Assembly: GCF_030816895.1 (NCBI RefSeq)
Contig: NZ_JAUSYL010000001.1
Coordinates: forward strand, 806,001-870,000
Length of the DNA: 64,000 nt
From: Clavibacter sp. B3I6
Lineage (GTDB): Bacteria; Actinomycetota; Actinomycetes; Actinomycetales; Microbacteriaceae
Reading direction: 5' to 3'
Shown here: positions 26,070 through 36,100 of the stretch, one piece after another
Layout of the letters: each line of letters opens with the position of its first letter
Position numbering within the stretch: position 1 is the stretch's first letter
Notes under the pieces: generated by a model
What the model was told of the DNA's origin: nothing
Database searches by the model: none
The model's input: only the letters and a program-made list of their open reading frames with translations
Program-made: the position numbers and the translations under genes

Positions 26070-26753
26070 ATGGAGAAGAAGACGAAGATCATCATCGGGG
26101 TGGCGGGCGGCGTCGTCGTGCTCGCGGGCGCCTTCGCGGCGTTCGGCGGTCCCCTCTACAAGCAGCTCGCGGGCACGCCCGACGCGGCCCCGTCGCTCAC
26201 GGCCACGGCGGGCACGGGGGGGGCGCTCACCGACCTGTCGGGCGACTGGACGGTCGGCGCGTCCTCCTACGCGGGCTACCGCGTGAACGAGGTGCTGAAC
26301 GGCACGCCCGTCACCGTGAACGGCCGCACGAGCGACGTCACGGGCACCGTGACGGTCGAGGGGTCCCAGGTGACGGCGGGCAGCATCGACGTCGACGTCA
26401 CCACCATCGCCACGGACCAGCCGCCCCGCGACGCGTACTTCCAGAACGAGGCGATGGACACGAAGGGCTTCCCGCGGGCCACCTTCACGCTCACGCAGCC
26501 GATCGCCGCGAACGGCGTCGAGGCGGGCGTGCCGCAGACCTACGAGGTGGCGGGCGACCTGACCCTGCACGGCGTGACCAAGCCGGTGACGGCGGAGGTC
26601 CAGGCGTCCTTCACCCAGGACGCGGGGCAGATCGTCGGATCCATCCCCATCACGTTCGAGGACTTCGGCGTCCAGGCCCCGAGCCTCGGCTTCGTCACGG
26701 TCGAGGACCAGGGCTCGGTCGAGTTCTCGCTCGACGTCACCCCGGCGGCCTAG
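26070..26753 (+). CDS. YceI family protein, membrane-anchored
   Basis: 227 residues, ATG with GGAGGAG upstream. One N-terminal hydrophobic helix (about residues 6-28) acts as uncleaved anchor or signal; no lipobox. The lipocalin-like YceI domain runs from about residue 60: SGDWTVGASSYAGYRVNEVL, DVTTIATDQPPRDAYFQNEA, FTLTQPI, VAGDLTLHGVTKPVTAEVQA and ITFEDFGVQAPSLGFVTVED. YceI proteins bind isoprenoid-type lipids in a barrel; physiological roles vary. Ends in a CTAG shared with nnrD. Confidence 0.92.
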   Translation: MEKKTKIIIGVAGGVVVLAGAFAAFGGPLYKQLAGTPDAAPSLTATAGTGGALTDLSGDWTVGASSYAGYRVNEVLNGTPVTVNGRTSDVTGTVTVEGSQVTAGSIDVDVTTIATDQPPRDAYFQNEAMDTKGFPRATFTLTQPIAANGVEAGVPQTYEVAGDLTLHGVTKPVTAEVQASFTQDAGQIVGSIPITFEDFGVQAPSLGFVTVEDQGSVEFSLDVTPAA

Positions 26754-27631
26754 CGCTCCGGCACCCCGGCGAGCACGTCCCGCACGGCCCTCGGCATCGC
26801 CTCGGCGACGTCGAGGGCCGTGATCGGGCCGCCGTCGGACGCGCGCTCCCCCGCCCGCCCGTGCAGCCACGCCGCCGCGGCGGCCACGCCCGCGAGCTCC
26901 GCGAGCGGATCCCGGGCGCCCGCCACACGCTCCGACGCCCCCGCGAGCAGCGCGCCCAGGACGCCGCCGAGCACGTCCCCCGACCCGGCCGTCGCGAGCC
27001 ACGGCGTCCCCGCGCGGACCGCGATGCGCGCGGATCCCCCGACGACGAGCGTCGTCGCGCCCTTGAGCAGCACGCACACGCCGAGCTCCCGTGCCGCCCG
27101 CTCCGCCCAGCCCGCCGCGTCGGCGGCGATCTCCGCGGCCGACGCCGCGATGCCCGCGCCGTCCAGCAGCCGGGACAGCTCCCGGAAGTGCGGCGTGACG
27201 ACCACCGGACCGGTCGCGCGGCCGACGAGGTCGAGCGCGCCCGCGTCGACGACCGACGGCAGGCCCTGCCCGAGGGCGGCGGCGATCGCGTCGGTCGCCG
27301 CGTCGTCCCGGTGCGCGGCGTCCATCCCGGAGCCCACGAGCCACGCCTGCACGCGACCGTCGGCCGTCACGACCTCGGGTCGCCGCCCGAGGACCGAGGC
27401 GGAGGCCCCGGCGGGCCCGAGGTAGCGGATCATGCCGACGCCGGTGCGCGCCGCGGCCTCGACGCCCAGCACCGCGGCCCCCGGGTAGCGGTCGGAGCCG
27501 GTGCGCACGCCGAGCACGCCGCGCGTGTACTTGTCGTCGTCGTCGCGCGGGAGGCGGATGGCCCGCCGGGTGCGCTCCCCGTCCTGCCGGATCCAGCCGT
27601 CGGGGACCTGGTCGTCCTGCGCGTCGCTCAT
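26750..27631 (-). CDS. nnrD: ADP-dependent (S)-NAD(P)H-hydrate dehydratase
   Basis: 293 residues, ribokinase-like YjeF C-terminal domain only; the epimerase domain found in many fused proteins is absent. Repairs hydrated NADH/NADPH using ADP. Motifs: KYTRGVLGVRTGSDRYPGAA, VVTPHFRELSRLL, VLLKGATTLV and the anion hole ATAGSGDVLGGVLGALLAG. The ATG at 27631 lies 6 nt after TATCGT, so transcription probably starts at or beside it. It shares its stop with yceI as CTAG. Confidence 0.92.
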   Translation of the reverse strand: MSDAQDDQVPDGWIRQDGERTRRAIRLPRDDDDKYTRGVLGVRTGSDRYPGAAVLGVEAAARTGVGMIRYLGPAGASASVLGRRPEVVTADGRVQAWLVGSGMDAAHRDDAATDAIAAALGQGLPSVVDAGALDLVGRATGPVVVTPHFRELSRLLDGAGIAASAAEIAADAAGWAERAARELGVCVLLKGATTLVVGGSARIAVRAGTPWLATAGSGDVLGGVLGALLAGASERVAGARDPLAELAGVAAAAAWLHGRAGERASDGGPITALDVAEAMPRAVRDVLAGVPER

Positions 27632-27773
27632 CCCCTCACGATAGGCGCGCGGGAATACCGCGTCCGCGCGAGGCCTTCACGTCACGAGGCCGACGTCGCC
27701 CTCCGCCCGACCCCGCGCGCCGCGCCTCCGTCCCGACCGGGAGGTGCGCGGCCGCCCGCCTGGAAGGATCCCC

Positions 27774-28853
27774 ATGACCACGTCCCCGCTCTTCGAGCCG
27801 ATCACCGTCCGCGGCGTCATCGCGCGCAACCGCATCTGGGTGGCGCCGATGTGCCAGTACAGCATCGACGCGCGCGACGGCGTGCCGGGCGCCTGGCACC
27901 TCGCGCACCTGGGATCCTTCGCCCGCGGCGGCGCGGGCCTCGTGATGGCGGAGGCCACGGGCGTCAGCCCCGAGGCGCGCATCACGCCCGAGGACACCGG
28001 CATCTGGGACGACGCGCAGCGCGACGCATGGAAGCCCATCGTCGACTTCATCCACGAGATGGGCGCGGTCGCCGCGATCCAGCTCGCGCACGCCGGCCGC
28101 AAGGCCTCCACCTACTCGTTCTCGGGTCGGGGCACCATGCCCGCCGAGGAGGGCGGCTGGGAGACCGTCGCCCCGTCGGCGGACCCGTTCCCCGGGTACG
28201 GCACGCCCGTCGCGCTCGACGCCGACGGCATCCGGAAGGTCGTCGACGACTTCGCCGCGGCCGCACGCCGCTCGGTGGACGCCGGCTTCGACGTCCTGGA
28301 GATCCACGCGGCGCACGGCTACCTCATGCACCAGTTCCTCTCCCCGCTCAGCAACCACCGCGACGACGAGTTCGGCGGGAGCCTCGAGAACCGGGCGCGC
28401 CTGCTGCTCCAGGTGATCGACGCCGTGCGCGCCGAGGTCCCCGACGTGCCGCTCCTGGTGCGCTTCTCCGCCACCGACTGGGCGGGCGACGCGGGCTGGG
28501 ACGAGGCGCAGACCGCGACCGTCGCCGGGTGGGCCGCCGAGCACGGCGCCGACTTCTTCGACATCTCCACGGGCGGCAACACGACGGGCGTCACGATCCC
28601 CGTCGGCCCCGGCTATCAGGTGCCCTTCGCCGAGTACGTGAAGGACCACGCGAAGGTCGCGCTCAACGCCGTCGGGCTCATCACCGAGCCCGCACAGGCC
28701 GAGGCGGTCGTCGCCGAGGGCCGCGCGGACGCCGTCATGCTGGGCCGCGAGATGCTCCGCGACCCGCACTTCGCGCTCCGCGCCGCGCACGAGCTGGGCG
28801 TCGAGATCGACTACTGGCCCAAGCAGTACGACCGCGCGCGCTGGGCCGCCTGA
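27774..28853 (+). CDS. NADH:flavin oxidoreductase / old yellow enzyme (YqjM-like)
   Basis: 359 residues, ATG with GGAAGGA upstream. TIM-barrel FMN enzyme reducing activated C=C bonds with NAD(P)H. YqjM-type features: the FMN-modulating Cys in RIWVAPMCQYS, AIQLAHAGRKAS, the paired-His site EIHAAHGYLMHQFLSPLSN and GGSLENRARLL, VGPGYQVPFAEYVKDHAKV and the FMN-phosphate site GRADAVMLGREML. Natural substrate unknown. A long hairpin ends the gene. Confidence 0.94.
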   Translation: MTTSPLFEPITVRGVIARNRIWVAPMCQYSIDARDGVPGAWHLAHLGSFARGGAGLVMAEATGVSPEARITPEDTGIWDDAQRDAWKPIVDFIHEMGAVAAIQLAHAGRKASTYSFSGRGTMPAEEGGWETVAPSADPFPGYGTPVALDADGIRKVVDDFAAAARRSVDAGFDVLEIHAAHGYLMHQFLSPLSNHRDDEFGGSLENRARLLLQVIDAVRAEVPDVPLLVRFSATDWAGDAGWDEAQTATVAGWAAEHGADFFDISTGGNTTGVTIPVGPGYQVPFAEYVKDHAKVALNAVGLITEPAQAEAVVAEGRADAVMLGREMLRDPHFALRAAHELGVEIDYWPKQYDRARWAA

Positions 28854-28874
28854 CCGGGCGTCCCCTCCCCTACG

Positions 28875-28913
28875 CACGACGGCGCGGCACCCCTGGGGTG
28901 CCGCGCCGTCGTG
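28875..28913. terminator. bidirectional hairpin between old yellow enzyme and CBS gene
   Basis: Perfect 19-bp arms (28875-28893 and 28895-28913) around a single base; in RNA the innermost pairs would open to a loop. No T-tract on either side. It lies 21 bp past one stop and 12 bp before the opposing stop. Confidence 0.75.
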
Positions 28914-28925
28914 GTCTCCGCAGGG

Positions 28926-29969
28926 TCAGGCGCGCCGGGTGGCGTCCTGCACCTCGCCGACGAGCTCCTCGATGATGTCCTCGAGGAACAGGACGCCCGT
29001 CGTCTCGCCCTCCTCGGTGAAGGCGCGGGCCAGGTGCGCGCCCGAGCGGCGCATCATCGCGAGCGCGTCCTCGAGCTCCGTGCCCTCGAAGACCGAGACG
29101 AGCTGGCGGACCCGCTTGGCCGGCACGGGCCGGACGAACTCGTCGGCCTCGTCGAGGTCGATCACGTCCTTGAGGTGCAGGTAGCCGGACGGCTCGCCCG
29201 CCTCGTCCACGAGCACGTAGCGCGAGAAGCCGTGACGGGCGACGGCCCGCTCGACGTCCGAGGGCGACGCGGTCTCGGGCAGGCTCACGAGCGCGCCGAG
29301 CGGGATCGCGATGTCCTGCACCTTCTTGCCCGTGAACTCGAAGGCCGCGGTGAGCGCGCCCGTCCGGTCCTCCAGGAGCCCCTCGCGCGTCGACTGGTCG
29401 ACGATGCCCTGCACCTCGTCCAGCGTGAACGCGCTCGCGGCCTCGTCCTTCGGCTCCACCTTGAACAGCCGGAGCACGGCGTTGGAGATCGCGTTGAGCG
29501 CCACGATGAGCGGCTTCACCACGCGCGCGATCCCGACCAGCGGCGGCGCGAGCAGCAGCGCCGCCCGGTCCGGCACCGAGAACGAGATGTTCTTCGGCAC
29601 CATCTCGCCGAGCACGACGTGCAGGAACGAGACGATCAGCAGCGCGATGACGAACGCGATCGTGGAGATCGCCTCCTCCGGCAGCCCCGTCGCGCCGAGC
29701 GGGATCTCCAGCAGGTGGTGGATCGCCGGCTCGGAGACGTTGAGGATCAGCAGCGAGCAGACGGTGATGCCGAGCTGCGTGGTCGCGAGCATGAGCGTCG
29801 CGTGCTCCATCGCGTAGAGCGTCACCCGGGCGGCGCGGCTGCCCTCCTCGGCGCGCGGCTCGATCTGCGACCGCTTCGCGGAGATGACCGCGAACTCGGC
29901 GCCGACGAAGAAGGCGTTGACGGCGAGCAGCACGACGAGCGCGATGATCCCCCCGGCGTACTCACCCAC
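28926..29969 (-). CDS. CNNM/DUF21 transmembrane protein with CBS pair, short form
   Basis: 347 residues. Three to four N-terminal hydrophobic segments (DUF21/CNNM transmembrane domain, residues 1-140), with the signature TQLGITVCSLLILNVSEP and EMVPKNISFSVPD, then two CBS repeats (about 200-340). It lacks the C-terminal CorC/HlyC domain that its upstream paralogue has. Family members are linked to Mg/Co transport and earlier called hemolysin-like. GTG start overlaps the preceding stop, so cotranslated with the longer paralogue; the two may form a heteromer. Confidence 0.9.
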   Translation of the reverse strand: MGEYAGGIIALVVLLAVNAFFVGAEFAVISAKRSQIEPRAEEGSRAARVTLYAMEHATLMLATTQLGITVCSLLILNVSEPAIHHLLEIPLGATGLPEEAISTIAFVIALLIVSFLHVVLGEMVPKNISFSVPDRAALLLAPPLVGIARVVKPLIVALNAISNAVLRLFKVEPKDEAASAFTLDEVQGIVDQSTREGLLEDRTGALTAAFEFTGKKVQDIAIPLGALVSLPETASPSDVERAVARHGFSRYVLVDEAGEPSGYLHLKDVIDLDEADEFVRPVPAKRVRQLVSVFEGTELEDALAMMRRSGAHLARAFTEEGETTGVLFLEDIIEELVGEVQDATRRA

Positions 29970-31392
29970 GGGACGGCCCCTTCCTGCTGGCGGCGCGTTC
30001 CGCGTCCGCCTGGCGGCCCGCCTCCCGATCGGCCTGACGCGCCTCCTGGCGGTCGGCCTGGCGCTCGGCGCGCGTGGTGCCCACCGCGGTGGCGATGGGC
30101 TCGGGGAACGGCGTGAAGCGGATCCGGTCGATCCGGCGGCCGTCGAGGCGCTCGACCCGCAGCGTCCCCGTCTCGAGGCCGAGCTCGTCGCCCACGACGG
30201 GCAGGCGGCCGAGCTCGCTCATGACGAAGCCGGCGGCGGTCTCGTAGGGACCCTCGTCGGGGATGCGGAGGCCGGTGCGCTCGACGAGCTCGTCCGGCCG
30301 GAGCATGCCCGGGAAGGTGAGCGAGTCGCGCGAGCGGACCACGCCCGCCCGCGTGCGGTCGTGCTCGTCGGCGAGCTCGCCGACCAGCTCCTCGACCAGG
30401 TCCTCGAGGGTCGCGACGCCGGCGGTGCCGCCGTACTCGTCCACCACGACCGCCATCTGGAAGCCGCGGCCGCGGAGCTCGCCGAGCAGGTCGTCGAGCT
30501 TCATGGTCTCGGGGACGCGGATCGCCTCGGACTGCAGCGCCGTGACGGGCACGAGCGACCGCTTCTCCCGCGGGACGGCCACGGCCTGCTTCACGTGCAC
30601 GAGCCCGATGACGTCGTCGACGCCGTCGTCCGTGACGGGGAAGCGCGAGTACCCGGTGGTCATGGCCAGCTCGATCACCGTCTGCGCGCTGTCGGTGCGC
30701 TCGACCGACTTCACGCGGAGCCTGGGCGTCATGACGTCGGACGCGGTGAGGTCGGCGAAGCGCAGCGTGCGGCTGAGGAGCATCGCCGTGTCGTCCTCGA
30801 GGAGTCCCGCGAGCGCGGAGCGGCGGACGAGCGAGGAGAGCTCCTCGGCCGACCGGGCGCCCGACAGCTCCTCCTTGGGCTCGATGCCGACGAGCCGCAG
30901 GATCCCGTTGGCGCTGTTGTTGAGCAGCAGCACCGCGGGCTTGAACACGGTCGTGAACAGCGCCTGGAACGGGATCACGAGCTTGGCCGTCTCCCGCGGC
31001 AGCGCCAGCGCGAAGTTCTTGGGCACGAGCTCGCCGATGATCATCGACAGGAGCGTGGCCACGACGAGCGCGACGACGGTCGAGACCGGCGACACGAGCC
31101 CCTCGGCGAGGCCGGCCGCCGCCAGCGGGTCCGCGAGCAGGCGGCTGATCGCCGGCTCCATCGTGTAGCCGGTCAGCAGGGTCGTCAGGGTGATGCCGAG
31201 CTGGGCGCTCGAGAGGTGGGTGGAGGTGATGCGGAGCGCCCGGATGGGCGGGCCGAGCCGCTTCTCCCCGCGCTCCTGCCGCTTCTCGAGGTCGGAGCGG
31301 TCCAGGTTGACGAGCGCGAACTCGCTGGCCACGAAGAGGCCGGTGCCGAGGGTCAGCAGGAGACCGACGGCGAGGAGGAGCCATTCAGACAC
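29962..31392 (-). CDS. CNNM/DUF21-CBS-CorC transmembrane protein, long form
   Basis: 476 residues from GTG 31392. DUF21 transmembrane domain (SEWLLLAVGLLLTLGTGLFV, SSAQLGITLTTLLTGYTMEP, IIGELVPKNFALALPRE), CBS pair (DVMTPRLRVKSV; DDLLGELRGRGFQMAVVVDE), then the CorC/HlyC domain (VERTGLRIPDEGPYETAAGF). A 50-residue Arg/Gln/Ala-rich charged tail follows. Likely divalent cation (Mg) transport or its control at the membrane. Confidence 0.92.
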   Translation of the reverse strand: MSEWLLLAVGLLLTLGTGLFVASEFALVNLDRSDLEKRQERGEKRLGPPIRALRITSTHLSSAQLGITLTTLLTGYTMEPAISRLLADPLAAAGLAEGLVSPVSTVVALVVATLLSMIIGELVPKNFALALPRETAKLVIPFQALFTTVFKPAVLLLNNSANGILRLVGIEPKEELSGARSAEELSSLVRRSALAGLLEDDTAMLLSRTLRFADLTASDVMTPRLRVKSVERTDSAQTVIELAMTTGYSRFPVTDDGVDDVIGLVHVKQAVAVPREKRSLVPVTALQSEAIRVPETMKLDDLLGELRGRGFQMAVVVDEYGGTAGVATLEDLVEELVGELADEHDRTRAGVVRSRDSLTFPGMLRPDELVERTGLRIPDEGPYETAAGFVMSELGRLPVVGDELGLETGTLRVERLDGRRIDRIRFTPFPEPIATAVGTTRAERQADRQEARQADREAGRQADAERAASRKGPSRG

Positions 31393-31505
31393 GGGAGCGG
31401 CCCCCGGGCGCCGGGCGCGCGGCCGGCCTCAGGTCGGGGGTCGCGCGGGAAGGGGGCGTATGAGCAGGAGGGGGGTCGTCCATCGTCCGTCGATCATATC
31501 GGGGC

Positions 31506-32945
31506 TCACCAGCCCACCGGCAGCGGCTTGCCCTCCTCGTAGCCCGCCGCCGACTGGATCCCGACGGCCGCCCGCTCCGCGAACTCGGCACGTGTGCGCG
31601 CCCCGGCGTAGGCGAAGGCGCTCCGCACGCCGGACGTGATCGTGTCGAGCAGGTCCTCGAGGCCCGGGCGCAGCGGGTCGATCCGGATCCGGCTCGTGGA
31701 GATCCCCTCGGCGAAGAGCGTCCGCCGGGCGAGCTCGAACGCCTCCCGCCGGCCGAAGCGCTCCTGCACCGCGCGCGTGGACGCCATGCCCCAGCTCTCC
31801 TTGGCGAGGCCGCCGTCGTCGTCCACGAGGATGCGCCCGGGCGACTCGATCGTGCCGGCGAACCAGGACCCGATCATCACGCTCGCGGCGCCCGCGGCCA
31901 GCGCGAGCGCGACGTCCCGCGGGTACCGCACTCCCCCGTCGGCCCAGACCAGCGCGCCGGCCGTGCGCGCCGCCTCCGCGGTGTCGAGCACGGCCGAGAA
32001 CTGCGGGCGGCCGACGGCCGTCATCATGCGCGTGGTGCACATGGCACCCGGTCCCACGCCGACCTTGACGATGTCCGCGCCCGCCCGGACGAGGTCGCGC
32101 GCGCCCTCGGCCGTGACGACGTTGCCGGCCACGAGCGGAACGTGCGGGTCGAGGGCCCGCACGTCGCGGACGGCGCGCAGCATCGCCTCCTGGTGGCCGT
32201 GCGCCGTGTCCAGCACGAGCACGTCGACGCCGGCCGCGAGCAGCGCGCGGGCCCGGCCGACCGCATCCCCGTTGACCCCGACCGCCGCGCCCACCGCGAG
32301 CCGGCCGTGCGCGTCGACGGCGGGCGCGTAGACGGTGGAGCGGAGGGCGCTGCGCCGGCTCAGCGTCCCGACCAGCCGCCCGTGGGCGAGCACGGGCGCG
32401 AAGTCGATGCCCGCGGCGTGCATGAGCTCGAAGGCCGCACGGCCCGTGGGGACGTCGTCGGCGTCGAGGGAGGCCAGCGCGCCGTGGGGCAGGTCGCCGA
32501 GCCGCGTCCCGTCGGGCACGCCGGCGAGCTGGGTCCCCTCGAGGCACCCGAGCACGCCGCCCTCCGCGTCCCGCAGGACGATCCCGTGGCCAGGGAGGGG
32601 CGGCAGGAGCTCGCGCGCCTGGCCGACGGTCGCGTCGGCCGGCAGCTCGAGCGGCGAGTCGTAGGCGACGGGCTGGTCCTTGACCCGGTGGATGGCGGCG
32701 TCCAGCTCCTGCGGCCGGAGGTCCTGGGGCAGGATCCCGATGCCGCCGCGCCGGGCGAGCACGGCGGCGAGCCGGGGTCCCGTGACCGAGCCCATGTTGC
32801 TCGCGACGACCGGGATCGTGCACGGCGTCCCGTCCCCCGGGGCGAGGTCGACGTCCATGCGGCTGCCGACGTCGGACCGCCCCGGGCTCAGGAACACGTC
32901 CGAGTAGGTCAGGTCGTGCGCGGGAGCCTCTCCGGTGAACCTCAT
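31506..32945 (-). CDS. guaB1: GuaB1 family IMP dehydrogenase-related protein (GMP reductase type)
   Basis: 479 residues from ATG 32945, which is 6 nt after TACCGT. IMPDH fold with central CBS pair; catalytic loop Cys in VGVGPGAMCTTRMMTAVG, substrate site VWADGGVRYPRDVALALAAG. The GuaB1 branch, seen in actinobacteria beside true GuaB, has been shown in mycobacteria/Streptomyces to act as GMP reductase in purine salvage; that function is transferred here by homology. The start is upstream of kgd on the opposite strand. Confidence 0.9.
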   Translation of the reverse strand: MRFTGEAPAHDLTYSDVFLSPGRSDVGSRMDVDLAPGDGTPCTIPVVASNMGSVTGPRLAAVLARRGGIGILPQDLRPQELDAAIHRVKDQPVAYDSPLELPADATVGQARELLPPLPGHGIVLRDAEGGVLGCLEGTQLAGVPDGTRLGDLPHGALASLDADDVPTGRAAFELMHAAGIDFAPVLAHGRLVGTLSRRSALRSTVYAPAVDAHGRLAVGAAVGVNGDAVGRARALLAAGVDVLVLDTAHGHQEAMLRAVRDVRALDPHVPLVAGNVVTAEGARDLVRAGADIVKVGVGPGAMCTTRMMTAVGRPQFSAVLDTAEAARTAGALVWADGGVRYPRDVALALAAGAASVMIGSWFAGTIESPGRILVDDDGGLAKESWGMASTRAVQERFGRREAFELARRTLFAEGISTSRIRIDPLRPGLEDLLDTITSGVRSAFAYAGARTRAEFAERAAVGIQSAAGYEEGKPLPVGW

Positions 32946-33045
32946 GCCCTGACGGTAGACCGCCGCCCGCGCGCGCACCAGGGCCGGGCGCGCCGGGCAG
33001 CATCCGGCGACGCGCCGCTCCGGTCGGGCCGACCGGGGGAAGGTT

Positions 33046-33143
33046 TAGGCTGGGTCATCGTGGACGCGCGGACGCGAACGGGCCGCGCGAGGCAGACGAC
33101 CAACAGCAAGAGAGCGGGCGATCAACTGTGTCGAGCCAGGTGA
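33046..33143 (+). promoter_or_regulatory. kgd promoter and candidate Arg-rich upstream ORF
   Basis: TAGGCT at 33046-33051 is followed after 8 nt by GTG 33060, opening a 27-codon ORF (seven Arg) that stops at 33143, 16 nt inside kgd in another frame. If leaderless, this ORF would be translated ahead of kgd and could modulate it. Observed as sequence only; the ORF may be chance. Confidence 0.35.
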
Positions 33144-36100
33144 CTGGTACGGGGACCGATGACGGTTCCACGGGCGACTTCGGAGCCAACGAGTGGCTCG
33201 TCGACGAGATGTACGAGAGGTTCGTGGTCGACAAGGACTCGGTCGACCGCAGCTGGTGGCCGATCCTCGAGAACTACCACAGCACCGTGATCGAGGGCCG
33301 CGAGGAGACGCCGGCCACCGGCGACCAGACCGCGGAGCCGCAGATCCCGGAGTCGGACGAGACGTCGGCTCCCGCCGCGACCAACACGGGGACGCCGGCG
33401 CCGACGCCCGCCCCCGCGTCGGCCGGCCAGCCCGACGCGGCGGCGCAGCAGCCCGCGGCCGGCGGCCAGCCCGCCGCGCGCACCACGAGCATCGCCCCGA
33501 AGCAGCAGCCGATCCCCGCCCAGGCTCCGGCGAAGGCGCCGGCCAAGAAGGGCGCCGAGCCCACCCCGCCCGGCGAGGACGAGGTCACCCCGCTCCGCGG
33601 CATGGCCAAGAGCCTGGCGACGAACATGGACGCCTCGCTCACCATCCCGACCGCGACGAGCGTCCGCACGATCCCGGCGAAGCTGATGATCGACAACCGC
33701 ATCGTCATCAACAACCACCTCACGCGGGCGCGCGGCGGCAAGGTCTCGTTCACGCACCTCATCGGCTGGGCGCTGATCCAGGCGCTCAAGGAGTTCCCGA
33801 GCCAGAACGTGCACTACGACGAGGTCGACGGGAAGCCGAGCGTCGTCTCCCCGGCGCACATCAACCTCGGCATCGCCATCGACATGCCGAAGCCGGACGG
33901 CACCCGCGCCCTCCTGGTGCCGAGCATCAAGGGCGCCGAGGCGATGACCTTCGGCGAGTTCCTCGTCGCGTACGAGGACCTGGTGAGGAAGGCGCGCGGC
34001 AACAAGCTCGCCGCGGGCGACTTCGCCGGCACCACCATCTCGCTCACGAACCCCGGGGGCATCGGCACGGTCCACTCCGTGCCGCGCCTCATGAAGGGCC
34101 AGGGCGCCATCATCGGCGCCGGCGCCCTCGAGTACCCGGCGGAGTTCCAGGGGTCCTCCCCCAAGACGCTCGTCGAGCTGGGCATCGGCAAGACGATCAC
34201 GCTCACGAGCACGTACGACCACCGCGTCATCCAGGGCGCGGGCTCCGGCGAGTTCCTCAAGATCGTGCACGAGCGCCTCATCGGCCAGCACGGGTTCTAC
34301 GAGGACATCTTCGCGGCGCTCCGCATCCCGTACGACCCCATCCAGTGGGCGACCGACATCAACGTCGACCTCTCCGAGCGGGTCTCCAAGACCAGCCGCG
34401 TGCAGGAGCTCATCAACTCCTACCGCGTGCGCGGCCACCTCATGGCCGACTGCGACCCGCTCGAGTACCAGCAGCGCACCCACCCGGACCTCGAGATCAC
34501 CAACCACGGGCTCACCTTCTGGGACCTCGACCGCGAGTTCGTCACGGACGGGTTCGGCGGCCGCCGCCAGGCGCTCCTGCGCGAGATCCTCGGCATCCTG
34601 CGCGACTCGTACTGCCGCACGATCGGCATCGAGTACATGCACATCCAGCAGCCCGACGAGCGCCGCTGGATCCAGGGCAAGGTCGAGCAGCCCTACGCGA
34701 AGCCCACGCACGACGAGCAGATGCGCATCCTCTCGAAGCTCAACGAGTCCGAGGCCTTCGAGACCTTCCTGCAGACGAAGTACGTCGGGCAGAAGCGCTT
34801 CAGCCTCGAGGGCGGCGAGTCCACGATCTCGCTCCTCGACACGCTGCTCCAGGGCGCGGCCGACCACGGACTCGACGAGGTCGCGATCGGCATGGCCCAC
34901 CGCGGCCGCCTCAACGTGCTCACCAACATCGCGGGCAAGAGCTACGGCCAGATCTTCCGCGAGTTCGAGGGCACGCAGGACCCGCGCACGGTCCAGGGCT
35001 CGGGCGACGTCAAGTACCACCTCGGCACCGAGGGCACCTTCCGGGGCGTCCACGGCGAGGAGATGCCCGTGTACCTCGCGGCGAACCCGTCGCACCTCGA
35101 GGCCGTCAACGGCGTGCTCGAGGGCATCGTCCGCGCGAAGCAGGACCGGAAGCCCATCGGGACCTACTCCGTCCTGCCGATCCTCGTGCACGGCGACGCG
35201 TCCATGGCCGGACAGGGCGTCGTGTTCGAGACGCTCCAGCTCTCGCAGCTGCGCGCCTACCGCACCGGCGGCACGGTCCACATCGTGATCAACAACCAGG
35301 TCGGCTTCACCACCCCGCCGTCGGAGTCCCGCTCGTCGGTGTACTCCACCGACGTGGCGAAGAGCATCCAGGCGCCGATCTTCCACGTCAACGGCGACGA
35401 CCCCGAGGCCGTCGCGCGCGTCGCGCACCTGGCCTTCGAGTTCCGCCAGGAGTTCAAGAAGGACGTCGTCATCGACCTCGTCTGCTACCGCCGTCGCGGC
35501 CACAACGAGGGCGACGACCCGTCGATGACGCAGCCCCTCATGTACAACCTCATCGAGGCGAAGCGCTCCGTGCGGAAGCTGTACACGGAGGCGCTCGTCG
35601 GCCGCGGGGACATCACGCAGGAGGAGTACGACGGGGCGCAGAAGGACTTCCAGGACCGCCTGGAGCGCGCCTTCGCCGAGACGCACGCCGCGCAGACCTC
35701 GTCGATCCCCATCCAGACGGACGACGACGGGGCGGTGTCCGACCTCGAGCGCCCCGACTCCCAGCAGGACGACGGCCACGGCGAGCCCGAGACGACCGGC
35801 GTGTCCGAGTCCGTCATCCAGGCGATCGGCGACGCGCACGACAACCCGCCGCAGGGCTTCTCGGTCCACCCGAAGCTGCAGGCGCTCATGCGCAAGCGGC
35901 TGGAGATGAGCCGGAGCGGATCCATCGACTGGGCCTTCGGCGAGCTCCTCGCCATCGGCTCGCTGCTGCTGGAGAACACCCCCGTCCGCCTCGCCGGGCA
36001 GGACTCGCGCCGCGGCACGTTCGTGCAGCGCCACGCGGTCCTGCACGACCGGGACAACGGCCAGGAGTGGCTGCCACTCGCGAACCTCAGCGACCGCCAG

